Below are positions 11,101 to 22,700 of a stretch of DNA of 64,000 nt, piece after piece. The notes under the pieces are model-generated. The model was not told the origin of the DNA. It was given only the letters and a program-made list of their open reading frames with translations, and searched no databases. The stretch comes from Holothuria scabra. Taxonomy: Eukaryota; Echinodermata; Holothuroidea; Aspidochirotida; Holothuriidae. The translations under genes were made by a program, and so were the position numbers. The stretch is from contig CM074195.1 of assembly GCA_037179385.1 (NCBI GenBank), positions 28,290,222 to 28,354,221 on the forward strand, written 5' to 3'. The first letter of the stretch is position 1; each line of letters begins with the position of its first letter.

Positions 11101-11159
11101 TATCATATGGCAAGGAATCACTAAGCCTGTTGACTTTCTAGTTTTTTTTTTTTTTTTTG

Positions 11160-11825
11160 AAATCGCAATTTTTGGCCATCCTATTGGGTCGTAATTTTTT
11201 AATAATTTTCCTTCTCTCTGTGCCAACTAATGGTGGGGCACCGCTTAGATCGTGCAAAATTATACTTTCGGGTCAAAGTATTTTTTAATAAGTTTTGAAT
11301 CGCTTTGCAGTTTCCGAACTTATTTTGAAGAGAGCAATTTATTGCAAACGACAAAAGAAGATAGCGACTCGTTAGATTCTTCGTGTAAGTCTGGAAAATG
11401 CTATTTCCGGCTATCTGAGGGGTCTGATTTTTGAAAATTTTCTGCACGCTACGCGCCAATCAATGGTTGCGCTCTTCTTACATAGTCTTTACATCAAAAT
11501 GACATTTTGTGGCCATTTTGTGGCCTTTGCCGATCGATGTTCCTTAATTTTGGTTCCTAAATTTATGCAATTTTTTAAATCAAATTTTACTTCAAAAGGT
11601 AGCGTAAATGGTACTAGATTGCATGTAAAGATACAATTCTCATGAACGACCACAATTCAACTTTTAACATTGTTCTTGTCAAAGTCGAAAATCTTGCACC
11701 ATTTTGCATCAAGACTTCTTGAAAACGGCAGCTAAATGGTGCTCCTCCCCTTAAAGCCCCTCCCCCAGGCCGACGACCACTCAGCATACTACATGCTCCC
11801 CAAAGAGAAATGTTGCGTGCGCCAC
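11160..11825. repeat. Duplicated flank, copy 1 (copy 2 at 14250-14975)
   Basis: Shared with the second copy: GCAATTTTTGGCCATC, GCGCCAACTAATGGTGGGGC, ACCGCTTAGATAGT-like words, ATTGCAAACGACAAAAGAAG, GATTCTTC, TCCGGC and CATCTGAGGGGT, CCAATCAATGGTTGCGCTC, GGTTCCTAAA, and the end GTTGCGTGCGCCACTGAT. Two internal blocks carry the CGCGCCAA / GGTTGCGCTC words of a repeat family found elsewhere in the window. Together with the following promoter and LRR pseudogene it forms the upstream half of a direct duplication of about 3.2 kb. Confidence 0.85.
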
Positions 11826-12010
11826 TGATATGAAGTGACTTTTAGGTGATACGTAGTATATGTAATGCCAAAAAAAAAGACATGATATAAATATGTATTT
11901 CAGATTGCTTATAGATCATATAAGGACCATGAAAATAGGCTAATAATTCCACGTTTGGTGCTTTTATGTAAATTTTTGTTAGATAAAAAATTACGTCGGG
12001 AATAAAATGC

Positions 12011-12109
12011 AGCGATAGATGTGACTATCGACACTTTGTCTTTACGATCGCGACCAGTAATATTCGTTCAACTTTTTACAGTGACAGAAGGCCAGGTACA
12101 TTCAGCATC
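12011..12109 (+). promoter_or_regulatory. Conserved upstream block of the LRR family, copy A
   Basis: This roughly 100-bp block before the pseudogene ATG is shared by all five LRR copies whose 5' end is in the window. Its words are GCGATAGATGT, GACTATCGACACTT, TTTACGATCGCGACCAGTAA, TATTCGTTCAACTTT and ACAGTGACAGAAG. The order and spacing are kept even where the coding region has decayed. It probably holds the core promoter and 5' UTR. No experimental element is identifiable. Confidence 0.65.
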
Positions 12110-12607
12110 ATGACATTTGTCTCATACTCTGCAGCTTTTTTCCTCTTGACATTAAATAATGATGTAATTCTTGCAGGAGAATGTCCAGAGGTATATGCAC
12201 ATGTATGGACTGGTGGTTAAATACCTTGGGAGTCGTTTGTAACGGGGAAGCAAACGAAATCAATAGTCTGGCAGTAACTCTTTCATCGGCGACATCATAT
12301 CTCATAATTGAAAAGACGAACATAACGTTGTTTCGTCAAGGAGACATGGTAATATTGAGGAACTTGACTAACGTAAAGATTCTGAAATTGACTGAAAGTC
12401 GCATAGAGGAACTAAATGCGGAGTTTTTCAGAAATTTAGTGAAGGTAAATTCTTTTTACCTGGAAAAAAATAATCTGAAACACGTCTTTGTTGACGTTCT
12501 ACAATTCCTCCGTGACCTCGAAATGTTGAGTTTTAGCGACAGACAGTTTGATTCAATATATTCCTGCATACGCTTTCCAAAAAAATTTAAACTAAAACTC
12601 CTTTATT
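12110..12607 (+). pseudogene. LRR receptor pseudogene, truncated after about four LRRs
   Basis: The ATG at 12110 starts the family signal peptide (MTFVSYSAAFFLLTLNNDVILA) and reaches the first LRRNT cysteine. A 2-bp gain near 12191-12200, relative to the intact copy, then shifts the frame. From there the second frame reads CTCMDWWLNTLGVVCNGEANEI and three to four LRRs. Homology stops at about 12605, where unrelated DNA begins, so the later LRRs, LRRCT cap and transmembrane helix are absent. The copy cannot encode a membrane receptor. At most it could give a short secreted LRRNT fragment if the frameshift were an error. It is the upstream partner of 15300-16784 in a direct duplication, about 3.19 kb away start to start. 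Confidence 0.9.
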
Positions 12608-12782
12608 AGACAGTGGGCCATAGGTCAAATATATGCTTCTAAATTGGGTTCCGTGACCCACCTCAGAGGGTGGGCATGAAAAGGGTGAATTCTCATGTCA
12701 AATGATGTTACAAATGACATATATTTGTTCACAGTCACAAATGTTGCACATTACCGAGAAATGGGGCATTAAAGTTAGAAGC

Positions 12783-13455
12783 ACAAAGATATTATAAACG
12801 TAGATACCAAACTCCTATCCCTACAATGTTAGATGCGCTGACTCCTCACGGAGGCTCAATCGGAGGGGCGGAAGTGTTGATTTGACATGCGCACAGTTTT
12901 ATTCGGCGATCTGCGTGCATAACTATGGATACATGACTGAAAATTCCATTGTGACGAGATGTCAGCATGCGGGCATTTTTAAAACGAGTTGTATCCGCGC
13001 AAACTAATTTTCTCTGTGTATAGTTCGGAGTAAAAGAGACGCGCACTTCTGCGTGCTGGGAAAATGAACGCAGTGGTTTGCATTTCGTTGTAAGTGCCTA
13101 AGAATATAAACGCCTGTATAGATGTACGCTTGAAAAGATACCATAGAAACTTACCAATCAGTAAGCCAATGAACTTCAAACCAGTCGGTCTGCGTTAATG
13201 TTCAATGTTCTTAGGTAAAAAGCGGACGAAGAAGCCTAAAACTGTTTCGTGTAAGTGAAATTTATCGAAGAACGGTGTTTGAAAGAATTGCAATGTTTTA
13301 AAATCACTTGCATTTATACTACCGGAAGATTTTAATTAACTGTTAGCTTTCAAAACGACTGATCAGTGATCAGCACTTCAGCCCCTCCGATTCGGCCTCC
13401 GTGAGGAGTCACCGCGCCATTTTAAGTTTGGTATCTATGTTTATAATATCTTTGT
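12783..13455. mobile_element. 673-bp MITE with long inverted repeats
   Basis: The left end ACAAAGATATTATAAACGTA and the reverse complement of the right end differ by one base (G to A). Similarity continues inward through TGACTCCTCACGGAGGC, ATCGGAGGGGC and GAAGTG, giving arms over 80 bp. AGAAGC flanks both sides (12777-12782 and 13456-13461). There is no transposase frame. The superfamily is not assigned. Confidence 0.85.
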
Positions 13456-13580
13456 AGAAGCACGTGAAGGGCGCCCTCTAATTTAATTAACTAGTAATAA
13501 CTCCAATTGTGTTACTCCGATTGACATGAATTTTGGCAGGATTGTTCAAAATGTTCATAGCTATACGCTCAAATAAAAAA

Positions 13581-13638
13581 GGTATCTACGTTTATAATAT
13601 CTTTGGGTAGACTCAAAGATGTTATAAACGTAGATACC
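13581..13638. repeat. Hairpin made of two end sequences of the 673-bp MITE
   Basis: GGTATCTACGTTTATAATAT and CTTTG, then GGTAGACT, then CAAAGATGTTATAAACGTAG and ATACC. The two arms are the terminal words of the element at 12783-13455 placed head to head with about 8 bp between them. This is what remains if nearly the whole interior is deleted. Confidence 0.85.
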
Positions 13639-13684
13639 ATATTCATACTATAATTACATGCCGTAATGAACAACTGCATGCAGT

Positions 13685-14060
13685 GTGATGTATGTAAACC
13701 ACGTGTGGTATCATCTGGCCTATCATGTGACACTCCTTGTTTTCTCTCCAAATATGACGTCAACGATGTCAGTGCATAAGGTCTATATGTAGCATGTCAG
13801 AGAATACGTTCTTTTGAATCAGAATGCGAGACGATGTAATTGTATTAAGCGGTACAATATGTACTGCTTATATGTAATTTAGCGGCGGTACAATATTGAG
13901 TTGTTTCCAACAGTTTCAACTAAGTTAATAATTTGAACCAGTTGCGTACAGAGGGCGTCATTGCATGGACCATGCCCCCTCACGGATGCCATATCTTTAT
14001 CCTAAGGATGCGTAGCTTTGCTTTAGTGACACAGATTTTACTCCAAAAGTTAGCATGTAT
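13685..14060. repeat. Dispersed repeat, copy 2 (copy 1 at 6870-7250)
   Basis: Same order and orientation as copy 1, including GTATGTAAACCACGTGTGGT, TGTTTTCTCTCCAAATA and GTGACACAGATTTTA. The presence of two copies 6.8 kb apart shows it is a family rather than unique sequence. Confidence 0.8.
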
Positions 14061-14249
14061 GGCACCAGATTGCATGTAAAGACACCCAACCTCTCAAAAA
14101 TTTTCAAAGAGGAAGGATTTTCTCTGCAAGGCTCCCTCAGTTATGACATTTTTTTTTAATTCCTCAAATGAGGCATTTTTTTTTCAAATTCCAAATTTCC
14201 ATTGAAAAGGTAGACTCCGTAACCATCTGGTAAAAGATTCCCTTTCTAA

Positions 14250-14975
14250 GCATGAAAACGCAATTTTTGGTCATCTCAGGGGTCGCAATTTTTTAATACT
14301 TTCTCTACTCTCCGCGCCAACTAATGGTGGGGCACCGCTTAGATAGTCTTTCGTGCAAAATTATACTTTTCGGGTCAACGTATTTTTTAAAAGATTTTCG
14401 ATCTCTTTGCGGGTTGCGACCTCATTTTGAAGAGAGCATTTTATTGCAAACGACAAAAGAAGTTAGCGACCTGTTGGATTCTTCATGTAAGTCTGAAAAA
14501 CGCTATTTCCGGCCATCTGAGGGGTTTGATTTTTGTAAATTTGTCTGCAAGCTCCTCGACAACCAATGGTTGCGCTCCGCTTAGATAGTCTTTACAACAA
14601 AATGACATTTTGTGGCCAAGAGAAAAAAAAACACCAACTGAAATGCTCCCGTTCACCTATGCTGATCGATGTTCTTTTATTTTGGTTCCTAAAAGTATGC
14701 AAGTTTTTGAAACAAATTTTACATCGAAAGGTAGCCTAAATGGCATTAGATTACATGAAAAGATATAGAATTTTAAGTTTTATCATCATGAACGACCACA
14801 ATTCAACTTTTAACACTGTTTCTGTCAAAGTCGAAAGTCTTGCACAATTTTGCATCCAGGCTCTTTGGAAACGGGTGCAAATGGTGCTCCTCCTCTTAAC
14901 CCCCCCCCCCTCTCCAGGCCGGCGACCCCTCAACATGCCCCCCCCCCCTCAGAGAAATGTTGCGTACGCCACTGA
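14250..14975. repeat. Duplicated flank, copy 2 (copy 1 at 11160-11825)
   Basis: Matches copy 1 over its length and then leads into the conserved promoter block and intact LRR gene. It contains runs of C at 14899-14910 and 14937-14948 and ends with GCGTACGCCACTGAT, which resembles the ends of the CAGTGGCGTAGCC elements further right. Confidence 0.85.
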
Positions 14976-15198
14976 TTTGAAAATAAAACTTTCTTTTCCC
15001 ATTTTATGTGACTTTTAGTTGATACGTAGTATTTGTAATGCAAAATAAGCATGATATCAATAAATATATATTTCAGAGTGCTTAGAAGTCATATTTGGAC
15101 CATGAAAATAGGCTAATAATTCCACGTTTGGGTGCTTTTATGTAAAGTTTTGTTTGTTAAATTGTTGATAAAATTTAAGGTTGGGAATAAAATATAAA

Positions 15199-15299
15199 GC
15201 GATAGATGTATTGACTATCGACACTTAGTCTGTACGATCGCGACCAGTAATATTCGTTCAACTTTATACAGTGACAGAAGACCAGGTAAAGTTAGCATC
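15199..15299 (+). promoter_or_regulatory. Conserved upstream block of the LRR family, copy B
   Basis: Same block as at 12011-12109, here before the intact gene: GCGATAGATGTA, GACTATCGACACTTAG, GTACGATCGCGACCAGTAAT, TATTCGTTCAACTTTATACA, GTGACAGAAGACCAGG. TTTATACA lies about 35 bp upstream of the ATG, so if it acts as a TATA box the 5' UTR would be very short. The GATAG...CTATC pair is an imperfect inverted repeat. Confidence 0.65.
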
Positions 15300-16784
15300 A
15301 TGACATCTTTCTCATATTTTACAGCTTTTATCCTCTTGCCTTTAAATAATGATGTAATTCTTGCAGAAGAATGTCCAGAGGTATGTACATGTATGGACTG
15401 GTGGTTAAATACCTTGAAAGTCGTTTGTAACGGGGAGGCAAACGAGATCAATAATCTGACAGTAACTCTTTCATCGGCGACATCACTTCTCACAATTAAA
15501 AAGACGAACATAACATCTTTTCGTCAAGGAGACATGGTAATATTGAGGAACTTGCCTAACTTAACGAATCTAAAATTGACTGAAAGTCACATAGAGGAAC
15601 TAAATGCGGAGTTTTTCAGAAATTTAGTGAAGGTAAGGTACTTTTATCCTGAAAAAAATAACCTGAAACACGTCTTTGTTGACGTTCTACAATTCCTCCG
15701 TGACCTCGAAGTGTTGAGTTTCAGTGACAATTTGATTCAATATATTCCTGCATACGCTTTCCAATATAATTTTAAATTAAAATTCCTTTATCTCTCGAGA
15801 AATGTCATCAGCTCCTTTCATAAGGATGCTTTCTTTGGACTTCGACGTCTGAAGTGGTTACACTTGAATGGGAATAAACTGGTCAGTCTGGATCCTTTAA
15901 GTTTTTCTAACCTATTTAATTTAACACTCTTGGATGTGGAGAAAAATTTCTTAACAGTTATACCAGATGCAGTTTTGACAAGAAATTACTTTCTTGTCTC
16001 GTTTAGATTCTGTTGCAATAAATTGTCCATTTTATCGTTAGAAGTTTTCGTAGGATTGACAAATCTTATGTATATTTTTTTGGATAACAATGTATTGGAA
16101 GAGGCAGTACCTACCAACTTTTCGTTTCTACTTCCTGAAGCCAAGGGCTTGAGTTTGAATCACAACAACTTTAAAGCAGTTCCGGTAGTCTGTTTCACAT
16201 TCATGCCTCATCTTACTACAATCAGGCTTGATAACAACCGGATCACTTTCTTCTCAAAAGATTCTTTCTCAAATCTTGATTTTCTAAAACAACTTTATTT
16301 GAGTGGCAATAAAATAGCATTAATTGAGGGTAGTGGTATTCGGGCACATTTTGCCAATTTAAGAATTTTAGACATCAGTAATAACAGCATCACTCGAATC
16401 CCCAATGGTTTCCTAACTGAGAGGGAAGATTTTTCTTTGGATATACGTTGGAATCCATTAATATGTGATTGTAATTTGCTTGATACATACCGATGGATTC
16501 TGAGATCAACCAGTTTTCAATATTCGGTTAGTTGTTCAAAGCCACCTGAAATGAATGGAATTGATCTAGAAGATACCAGATTAAACACCGTATGTAATGT
16601 CACGAGTCTTAATACAACACAGGAGCAGTTATTAGAAACGCATAATCTAAACCTAGGCGATTATCTTGACGACAAATCAACGCTAAATTTAATACTTCTT
16701 ATCAGTCTGCTGATATCTTTGGTTGTTTTTGTTACGTACGCTTTGAAAAAATGGAAACGTGATGGAAATCGATCGCAAGACTAG
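15300..16784 (+). CDS. Intact single-exon LRR type I membrane receptor, no TIR domain
   Basis: The protein has 494 residues. Residues 1-22 are a signal peptide. The LRRNT cap has cysteines 25, 29, 31 and 43 (C-x3-C-x-C-x11-C). About 12 LRRs follow from roughly 61 to 375, several with clear LxxLxLxxN cores (for example LKWLHLNGNKL, LKQLYLSGNKI, LRILDISNNSI). The LRRCT cap has C389, C391, C412 and C432 (WNPLICDCNLL onward). A short Asn-linked-glycosylation-rich stalk leads to a transmembrane helix at about 462-481 and a 12-residue basic tail (KKWKRDGNRSQD). The architecture resembles Toll-like ectodomains and other LRR surface receptors, but no signalling domain is present, so it would need a partner or act in adhesion or recognition. 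The ATG is fixed by conservation among copies. The ligand is unknown. Confidence 0.93.
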   Translation: MTSFSYFTAFILLPLNNDVILAEECPEVCTCMDWWLNTLKVVCNGEANEINNLTVTLSSATSLLTIKKTNITSFRQGDMVILRNLPNLTNLKLTESHIEELNAEFFRNLVKVRYFYPEKNNLKHVFVDVLQFLRDLEVLSFSDNLIQYIPAYAFQYNFKLKFLYLSRNVISSFHKDAFFGLRRLKWLHLNGNKLVSLDPLSFSNLFNLTLLDVEKNFLTVIPDAVLTRNYFLVSFRFCCNKLSILSLEVFVGLTNLMYIFLDNNVLEEAVPTNFSFLLPEAKGLSLNHNNFKAVPVVCFTFMPHLTTIRLDNNRITFFSKDSFSNLDFLKQLYLSGNKIALIEGSGIRAHFANLRILDISNNSITRIPNGFLTEREDFSLDIRWNPLICDCNLLDTYRWILRSTSFQYSVSCSKPPEMNGIDLEDTRLNTVCNVTSLNTTQEQLLETHNLNLGDYLDDKSTLNLILLISLLISLVVFVTYALKKWKRDGNRSQD

Positions 16785-17226
16785 CGGTACCGTAATAAGT
16801 AAGGTCTTTTTTTTTGGGGGGGGGGGGGTAACGTTAAGCAATTTTCTGTATTCCGTGATGGTAACAAATAAGGATGCATGCAAGGGAAAATGAGGGGAAG
16901 GGAAGCGGTTACAATTATGAAACAACAGTAGAACCATTATTTTAGTCATTTAAATACCTTTTCAATGCGCGGATCCAAGGGTGCGGGGAGAGGGTTACAG
17001 CCTCAGCCAACATCAACAGAGTAAACCAAAAGGGAAATTAGCAGTGAAACTCCTCGCACCTCTGTTTTCTCTTAAGTTGGCCCCCTATTTGGAATGTCTG
17101 GATACGTACCTGTTTTCACTCATAAGATACTTTCATAGCTGGACAAAAACTTTTAGACCACCATTATCCATATTATTAATCATGGTTTACTTATTGTCAG
17201 CTTTACCATTCTGCGGATGAAATAAA
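16785..17226 (+). other. 3' flank of the intact LRR gene with a possible poly(A) signal
   Basis: T and G homopolymers lie at 16808-16828. AATAAA at 17221-17226 is the first canonical poly(A) signal after the stop codon, 437 bp downstream. This 3' flank is not shared with the minus-strand copies, in contrast to their common 3' sequence. Confidence 0.35.
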
Positions 17227-19029
17227 AGTTTACTTTTTGTACTTCCTTAATAATACACTCAGAGGGTTAAGACTTGAAAGAGGTACACAAGTTGACTTAC
17301 AGCAAAGACTTTATTTCAATTTACAGTTTAAGCTGACTTTTAAATCTCGAAAATTTTTGAACACAGTTATGACCGCAAATTTCCTTTCCATTGTGGAAAA
17401 TGAAGACTACCTAAACATGTAATGGGTCGTGCTTTGAAGGTATTTCAGTAAAGTTTATCTTTGCGACAAAGTTGTACTTTAAACTTATCCATAAAGCTCT
17501 GTTAGTAATTTTTGGTTTCCCGAAAGGAAAAACCTGTGAGCTCGTGCAGACAAGACTTTGAAAAACATATGTAGGATCGTGCATTTTAGTTTTGACGTAT
17601 ACTATGGCTCATCGGCTTTCTTAACATCGGTGCACGACAGTACGCGACTACATAATTGTTCACTGTCTGAAGCCAAAGACCGGCTTTAGCGAAAATTGGT
17701 TTTGATGACTCAGCCAGACGAAACCATTTATAACGTGGGCAATAGTGTGCTCTGTTTCTAGAAAAGGTATTGTTTGCAATTCAGGAAAAAACCCTAACAC
17801 TTTTCATGCTGTTTGAATGCATATTGTGATAACAGGTTTCCACTTCGTAGTTTTAAGTTTGAGGAACAGCAACTTTTTACGAGAGAAATATTTTTAGCTC
17901 CTTTAAAATGTGTCAAACCTCCACTGAGCATCGAGTTTCGTAATATATATGTATCGAGTTTAAAACAAGATTTAGAACGTATGGAAGCCGAGAGAAAGCT
18001 TCCTGAGAAAGGCATATGCGTTAGCACTTGGGGGGAAGACATCATTCCCGCGGCAGTTATTTTAAGACCTTCTGGTGGCTTTTCACCGGGGTTTTTTAAA
18101 AAGAAAAAAAGAAAGAGAACAAATTCCACACTCTGTCCTTGAAACCCTGTCGCAATTCCTTTTCCTAACTCAACATTTCTCATTTTGAAGATTGGTAACT
18201 TTTGTTAAAAAATACCGCTGCTCTTCAACAAAGCCACAAAAGTTATGTAATTTGGGCACATTGTCTCTGCTTCGTTTTTTTTTTCTATATAAGTTAAAGT
18301 CCTTCTGTCCTTGAAATTTAAAACTGTGGGAATGTTTAAATATCTTTGCCTGTAGTAGATCAAGCATTACCTTTCACCATACGTTGAGTACAACCACCAC
18401 TGTTGGTTAATATTTCCTGCAGTGGCTTCAAATTATAAATAAATTAAATGTAATGTCAAATTAATGTGCTGCGATGATATCACAGATTTACATGATGCAC
18501 CAAATCAAAAGAGAAATGTTGAATTACTTTATGTATTTTTATTTCCCGAATGCTATATGCTATTGAGATGAAGTTTTCGCCTCCTAAAAAAGAAGATTTT
18601 TCTGCATATCTTGAAGTTAATAAATTTTGTGTCCAGGAATATTCCTTTCACTATCTTTTCGGGAAAGGTTTCACAGTTCAGTTTTGATTTGTTTTTGTCA
18701 TGGGTGGCTCAAAAGCTGCTGCAAATTAGCCAAAGAACAAGTCACTTTATTGCAACTGTCCCAGCCGAAAAGTGGTCTTCAATGCGTGCTTGTGATTACC
18801 CAACAGATCTCTTTTCTTCAGTCTCTAGAGGAGAGTGATCAAAGTTTACACAACGGCATTCGATTATTTGAAACAAATCGTTGAACGCTCAATCAGGAGA
18901 ATTAGCAAGGATAAAGAGTAAAATTATTAATACTAAGTTGAGCAGATTAGTACTGATCATTTTCAGAATGCTGATGAGTTCTTAAGAGATTGGATGATCT
19001 TGAATCCCTCAAAAAAGATCATGCAACAT
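17227..19029. other. Gene-poor stretch, nothing firmly recognised
   Basis: No domain was recognised. A 109-codon frame at 17813-18142 (+) is rich in Lys, Arg and Glu near its end but matches nothing I know. The part after about 18600 may belong to the LINE fragment that becomes recognisable at 19030. Confidence 0.45.
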
Positions 19030-19318
19030 ATTCGTATTAAGGCACTGAAGGAAAAAGTCGCAGATTTGGAAAAAGTAAAAGTAAATCATTTTCTGGACCT
19101 TTTTCTAGGAGAATCAATACCAGAATAGTTGGCTATCAAGCGGAACCTAATCAGAACTGCTTGGAAACTGCCAGAAACGTCTCGAAGGAATCAGGTGTTC
19201 GGGACGCAAAAAATGAAAGGGCACAACGGGCAGTCGGGATGGTAGATTAAATCCGAACAGGTCACGTCATATTCTCGTTAAGGTATTTTGTTATCAAGAC
19301 AAAATTAACGCCTACTAG
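19030..19318 (+). pseudogene. LINE ORF1-like fragment (coiled coil plus RNA-binding region)
   Basis: Broken frames read IRIKALKEKVADLEK (coiled-coil-like), RIVGYQAEPNQNCLETARNV, NERAQRAVG and, after a frameshift, NPNRSRHILVKVFCYQDKI. The order coiled coil, then N-C-x-E-T, then ERAxR, then P-x-x-R-x-R-x-I-x-V-K-F-like strand, then Y-x-D-K is that of the L1-type ORF1 protein domain. At least one stop and one frameshift interrupt it. It sits just upstream of a reverse transcriptase fragment in the same orientation, as expected for one decayed LINE. Confidence 0.65.
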
Positions 19319-19379
19319 GGACAACCAAAGTAAAGCGGTTTTATAAAAATTAGATTTATTAGCGAAAATAAAAGGTTTG

Positions 19380-19640
19380 CATTGAATTCAATTAAACAGT
19401 CAAAGGAGCAAAAATGCAAGGTTTTCTGTGATTTCGATTAAGCTTTTGACTCTGTTTCGTGGGATTTCATTGACTTTTCTTTAAAATACTTTAAGTTTGA
19501 AATTAATTTTCGAAGCTGGATTAAAATTTTATTGAGCTTCAGTACTGCCTGTGGTTTTAACAATGGGTATTCGACGGGTTTCTTTTCAATTGAAAGACCC
19601 GGATGTCCCCTCGTTGTATTTTTTTATTTTTTATTTTCCA
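19380..19640 (+). pseudogene. LINE reverse transcriptase fragment
   Basis: The frame reads VFCDFD-stop-AFDSVSWDFIDF, then FRSWIKILL, then NNGYSTGFFSIERPGCPL. This is reverse transcriptase motif A (D-F-x-K-AFDSV-x-W, with the lysine codon changed to a stop) followed by the NNG-x-S-x-x-F-x-I-x-R-G-x-x-QG-C-P-L block, which has lost a few residues before PGCPL. The catalytic YADD block and everything after it are missing. With the ORF1-like piece it marks an old, internally deleted non-LTR retrotransposon. Confidence 0.75.
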
Positions 19641-19759
19641 ATGATTTTTACAATTTTTTATTTTTCTTCTCAATCAACCATATGTACAAAATAACGATGC
19701 GAGTTATTACAGTTATAAACAATATTGAACATAAAATGAAATACAGGGGAAAATGAATG

Positions 19760-22700
19760 GTTAACGTAGTATTAAAATTAAGATGAAGGCTATTAAACCA
19801 TAACCGCCATTGTCTCATGAACGTATTTCTATCTGAAGAAGTACACGCATTGTAATGCTGTGATTGCATCAACCTCATTGCATAATTTTGAAAGTGAACA
19901 AAATTTAAGATAGTGTTTTGCATTTTGAACTTGTAGATGTAAAATTCGTTATTGGTGAACCTGTATAACTCAGATCTTTATAGACCTTACGCATTGACGA
20001 CACACTGACGTAATCCTTTAAACAGAACAATGGATCACGTCGCCACACGCATAAGAATTCGCCCTGCACGTGTAGCAGACTGTGTGCGTATTCGACTGGT
20101 TGACAAATCACTTGTCTGCATTTGTCTGTGTTGGTTTGTTTTGCACCCAAAAGAGGGCGTACTTTCCTCTCTGTGACATCATATGCACAAAGTCAGTAAG
20201 AGATTTATTAAAACATTAAAATAGCAACAAAATATAGAATTCAATTTCCACCAAAATGTGGAATTTGTTAACATATTCTATATGAGTTGCATAAATAATA
20301 TCATTCACCTTTTTTGAACCAGATCACATGCATTTATGTCAAATTTACGGTCCGAGCGTTTGTCATTCGACAGAAGACATAACAGAGTACAAGTTAATTT
20401 ACCTATTCATAATGAACTTTATGAAGAGTTCCATACAGAATTTTCCAAGTGTTGCATTTTCACTAGTCCAAATCAGGCACAAGTGAGCCACAACTGAAAA
20501 AGGGGCCCTGGCCGGCTCCACTTAAACTAATGAGGCTACCCGGCGTGTTCGTCTGTGCGAAAGATGGCGCTGTCACATGGTTCCAACCAGAGTAGTATAT
20601 TCTGGTTCCAACGTAAAATAGTATGGTGACTTTAAGGGCTGAATTGATGTGCGAAAGTGATAATCAAAACCGTTAGCTTAGTCAATATAGGTCTAAATAA
20701 TTCTCCTTTTAAAAGACTTTAAGTCAGAGCAACATCAATCTTCAAGGAATTTCTCACATAATCACATAACTATGCGCCTATGAGCACGTAATCTTCACTC
20801 ATAACTCTATTGTACGTCCTAGGTCTTTATGTTAATCTGCTTACAAAAGAGGACGCGTTACAGAAAACCACATTCTTAAAAGAATCAACGTTATGACTAT
20901 GAGTACTTAAAAGAAGGGCTTTAGGTCATATCAAGTTTAAGTAGTTTTACGTTACCATTTTGGTGAAATTTGCATTGAAATTGAAATCCAATGTGTGGTT
21001 CCTAAAATAAAGGCAAGTAAAGTTGTCACATTTTTCACAAAAAGGAGTCTTTAAGCAAGCACATATGACATCATACAGTCATATCCTCACATTAATGGAC
21101 GGTCTCTTGTTTTTCTTTCAACATTCCCCAACAATCACATGGGGTATTACCTGAATAGGATTGCAAAGGTGGCATGAGAACTTTACAAACTTTGCATTCC
21201 CCATGCACAGGGAGGGTCCATTCCTACTAACTTCAAGGTCATCACAATCTGAATAACAAAGGGAAACAAAAGCGTTCTTTATCAATATGAGGAATTGATA
21301 TTTCCTCTTCTGCCCTTAAGGTCACTCTTGAACACAAATCTAGTAACATCATTTACTTATTTCTCTAGAAATATATGTCCGACTTGATTGGAAATTTCAC
21401 CACACTATGTAGATTTGATCCATCTTTCCAATTTGAAAATTAAAGTTTTGCCGTAACCCCCTTTAAACAACGCGAGCGAGTTGGCTATACAAGGAAGTGA
21501 GTGGACCAAATTTTTTTAAGCTTCTCTTGTGCATTTTAACCCTCCTTCACAGTATCTCTCACTTTACCACGAAAAATCACCCGAGTTTTTTAATATTTAT
21601 TTGTAGTTTACTACGTTGCATTCTTGCGTTCGAACCCATAATGCAATCTCAAAAGAGACACAACTAGTGGTGTGGCTACGGGGAAGTTCCCCCTCCCCCT
21701 AGCCACACCAAAGAAAAATTTACCATGTATGCGGAAACCCGATTACCAAGCTGTCAAAAACACCGATTAACTGTAGTTTTACCAATTACTCTTTCACACT
21801 GGCAAGATTCCGATTTCTTTAGAATTAGGGTATTCATGCTAACGTTACTGGTAGGCATTTAGCATGCGCAAGAACACATGCGTGTATGTTAGATGTTGCG
21901 CGTGCTAACGCTTGCGTGACTGCACGAAAGTAGAAAAATTGGATTTTATACCTTCTATTGTGATCGTGCTCGTGTTACCAACATTCTTGTCGCTCAACCG
22001 TAACGGTATTTGTTTGTAAATACTGAACGAGTTCATATTTTGAAATGTTCGTTTGTTTGTAGAACTGAACCTTATCTTTGAACCAAAAACAAAGAGCAGG
22101 AATGGGCATTACATCTTTTTGTCACAATTTTTTTCAATCGTCTTTTCTCCCAAATCCTGAATTTGGGATTCAAGGTTCACTTGCATGATGGGCGGTTCAT
22201 TTTGTGGTTATAATGCAAATTTTTATTCTCCTTTAACTTATTGTGGGGTTTGTTTAAATGTTCAGTCATATTGTTCTGCGGGTAGCAGGATGTCTGGGGT
22301 GTTGAGGGACTTTTTGGTCCAGGGTACCCGGTGAGCCCTTTACTCAATTTCATTTACTATTAAGCTACCATCTTCTCCTACAGATTCTCCTGTACACACA
22401 AGGGGCTTTTAACGATACTGTTTTTGGTGCGTTCAGGCTTTTCGGGGTCTAAGGCACAACACGGGTCATGGCCTACATCCCATCTTGTGAATTATAGCAA
22501 CTTCCCTTCAATTAATGTGGGGGGGGGGGGATTGTTTGAATCCTGGAATTTTTTAAGACGCGTGGGGCGTGGGTGTTTCAGTGTGATGAGGATTCCTTGG
22601 CCCAAGATCCCCGTTGGGTTCTATGGCACATTTTTTGCTATTTTACTGGCTTTTGCCTCCTTTAGGCTCTCTTGTACACTGCTGTTGACGTTATGTGTGT

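Noticed and set aside
15215..15511. Minus-strand 98-codon frame over the LRR promoter and start
   Set aside because: It recurs opposite every LRR 5' end (12108-12323, 45324-45620, 49865-50137), simply because the underlying sequence is shared. No domain or start context supports it.
15630..15650. Reading the LRR gene as multi-exon because of the internal GTAAGG donor
   Set aside because: The frame continues through it with normal LRR periodicity and the same residues are conserved in other copies, so the continuous single-exon model is better supported. The site is kept only as a finding.
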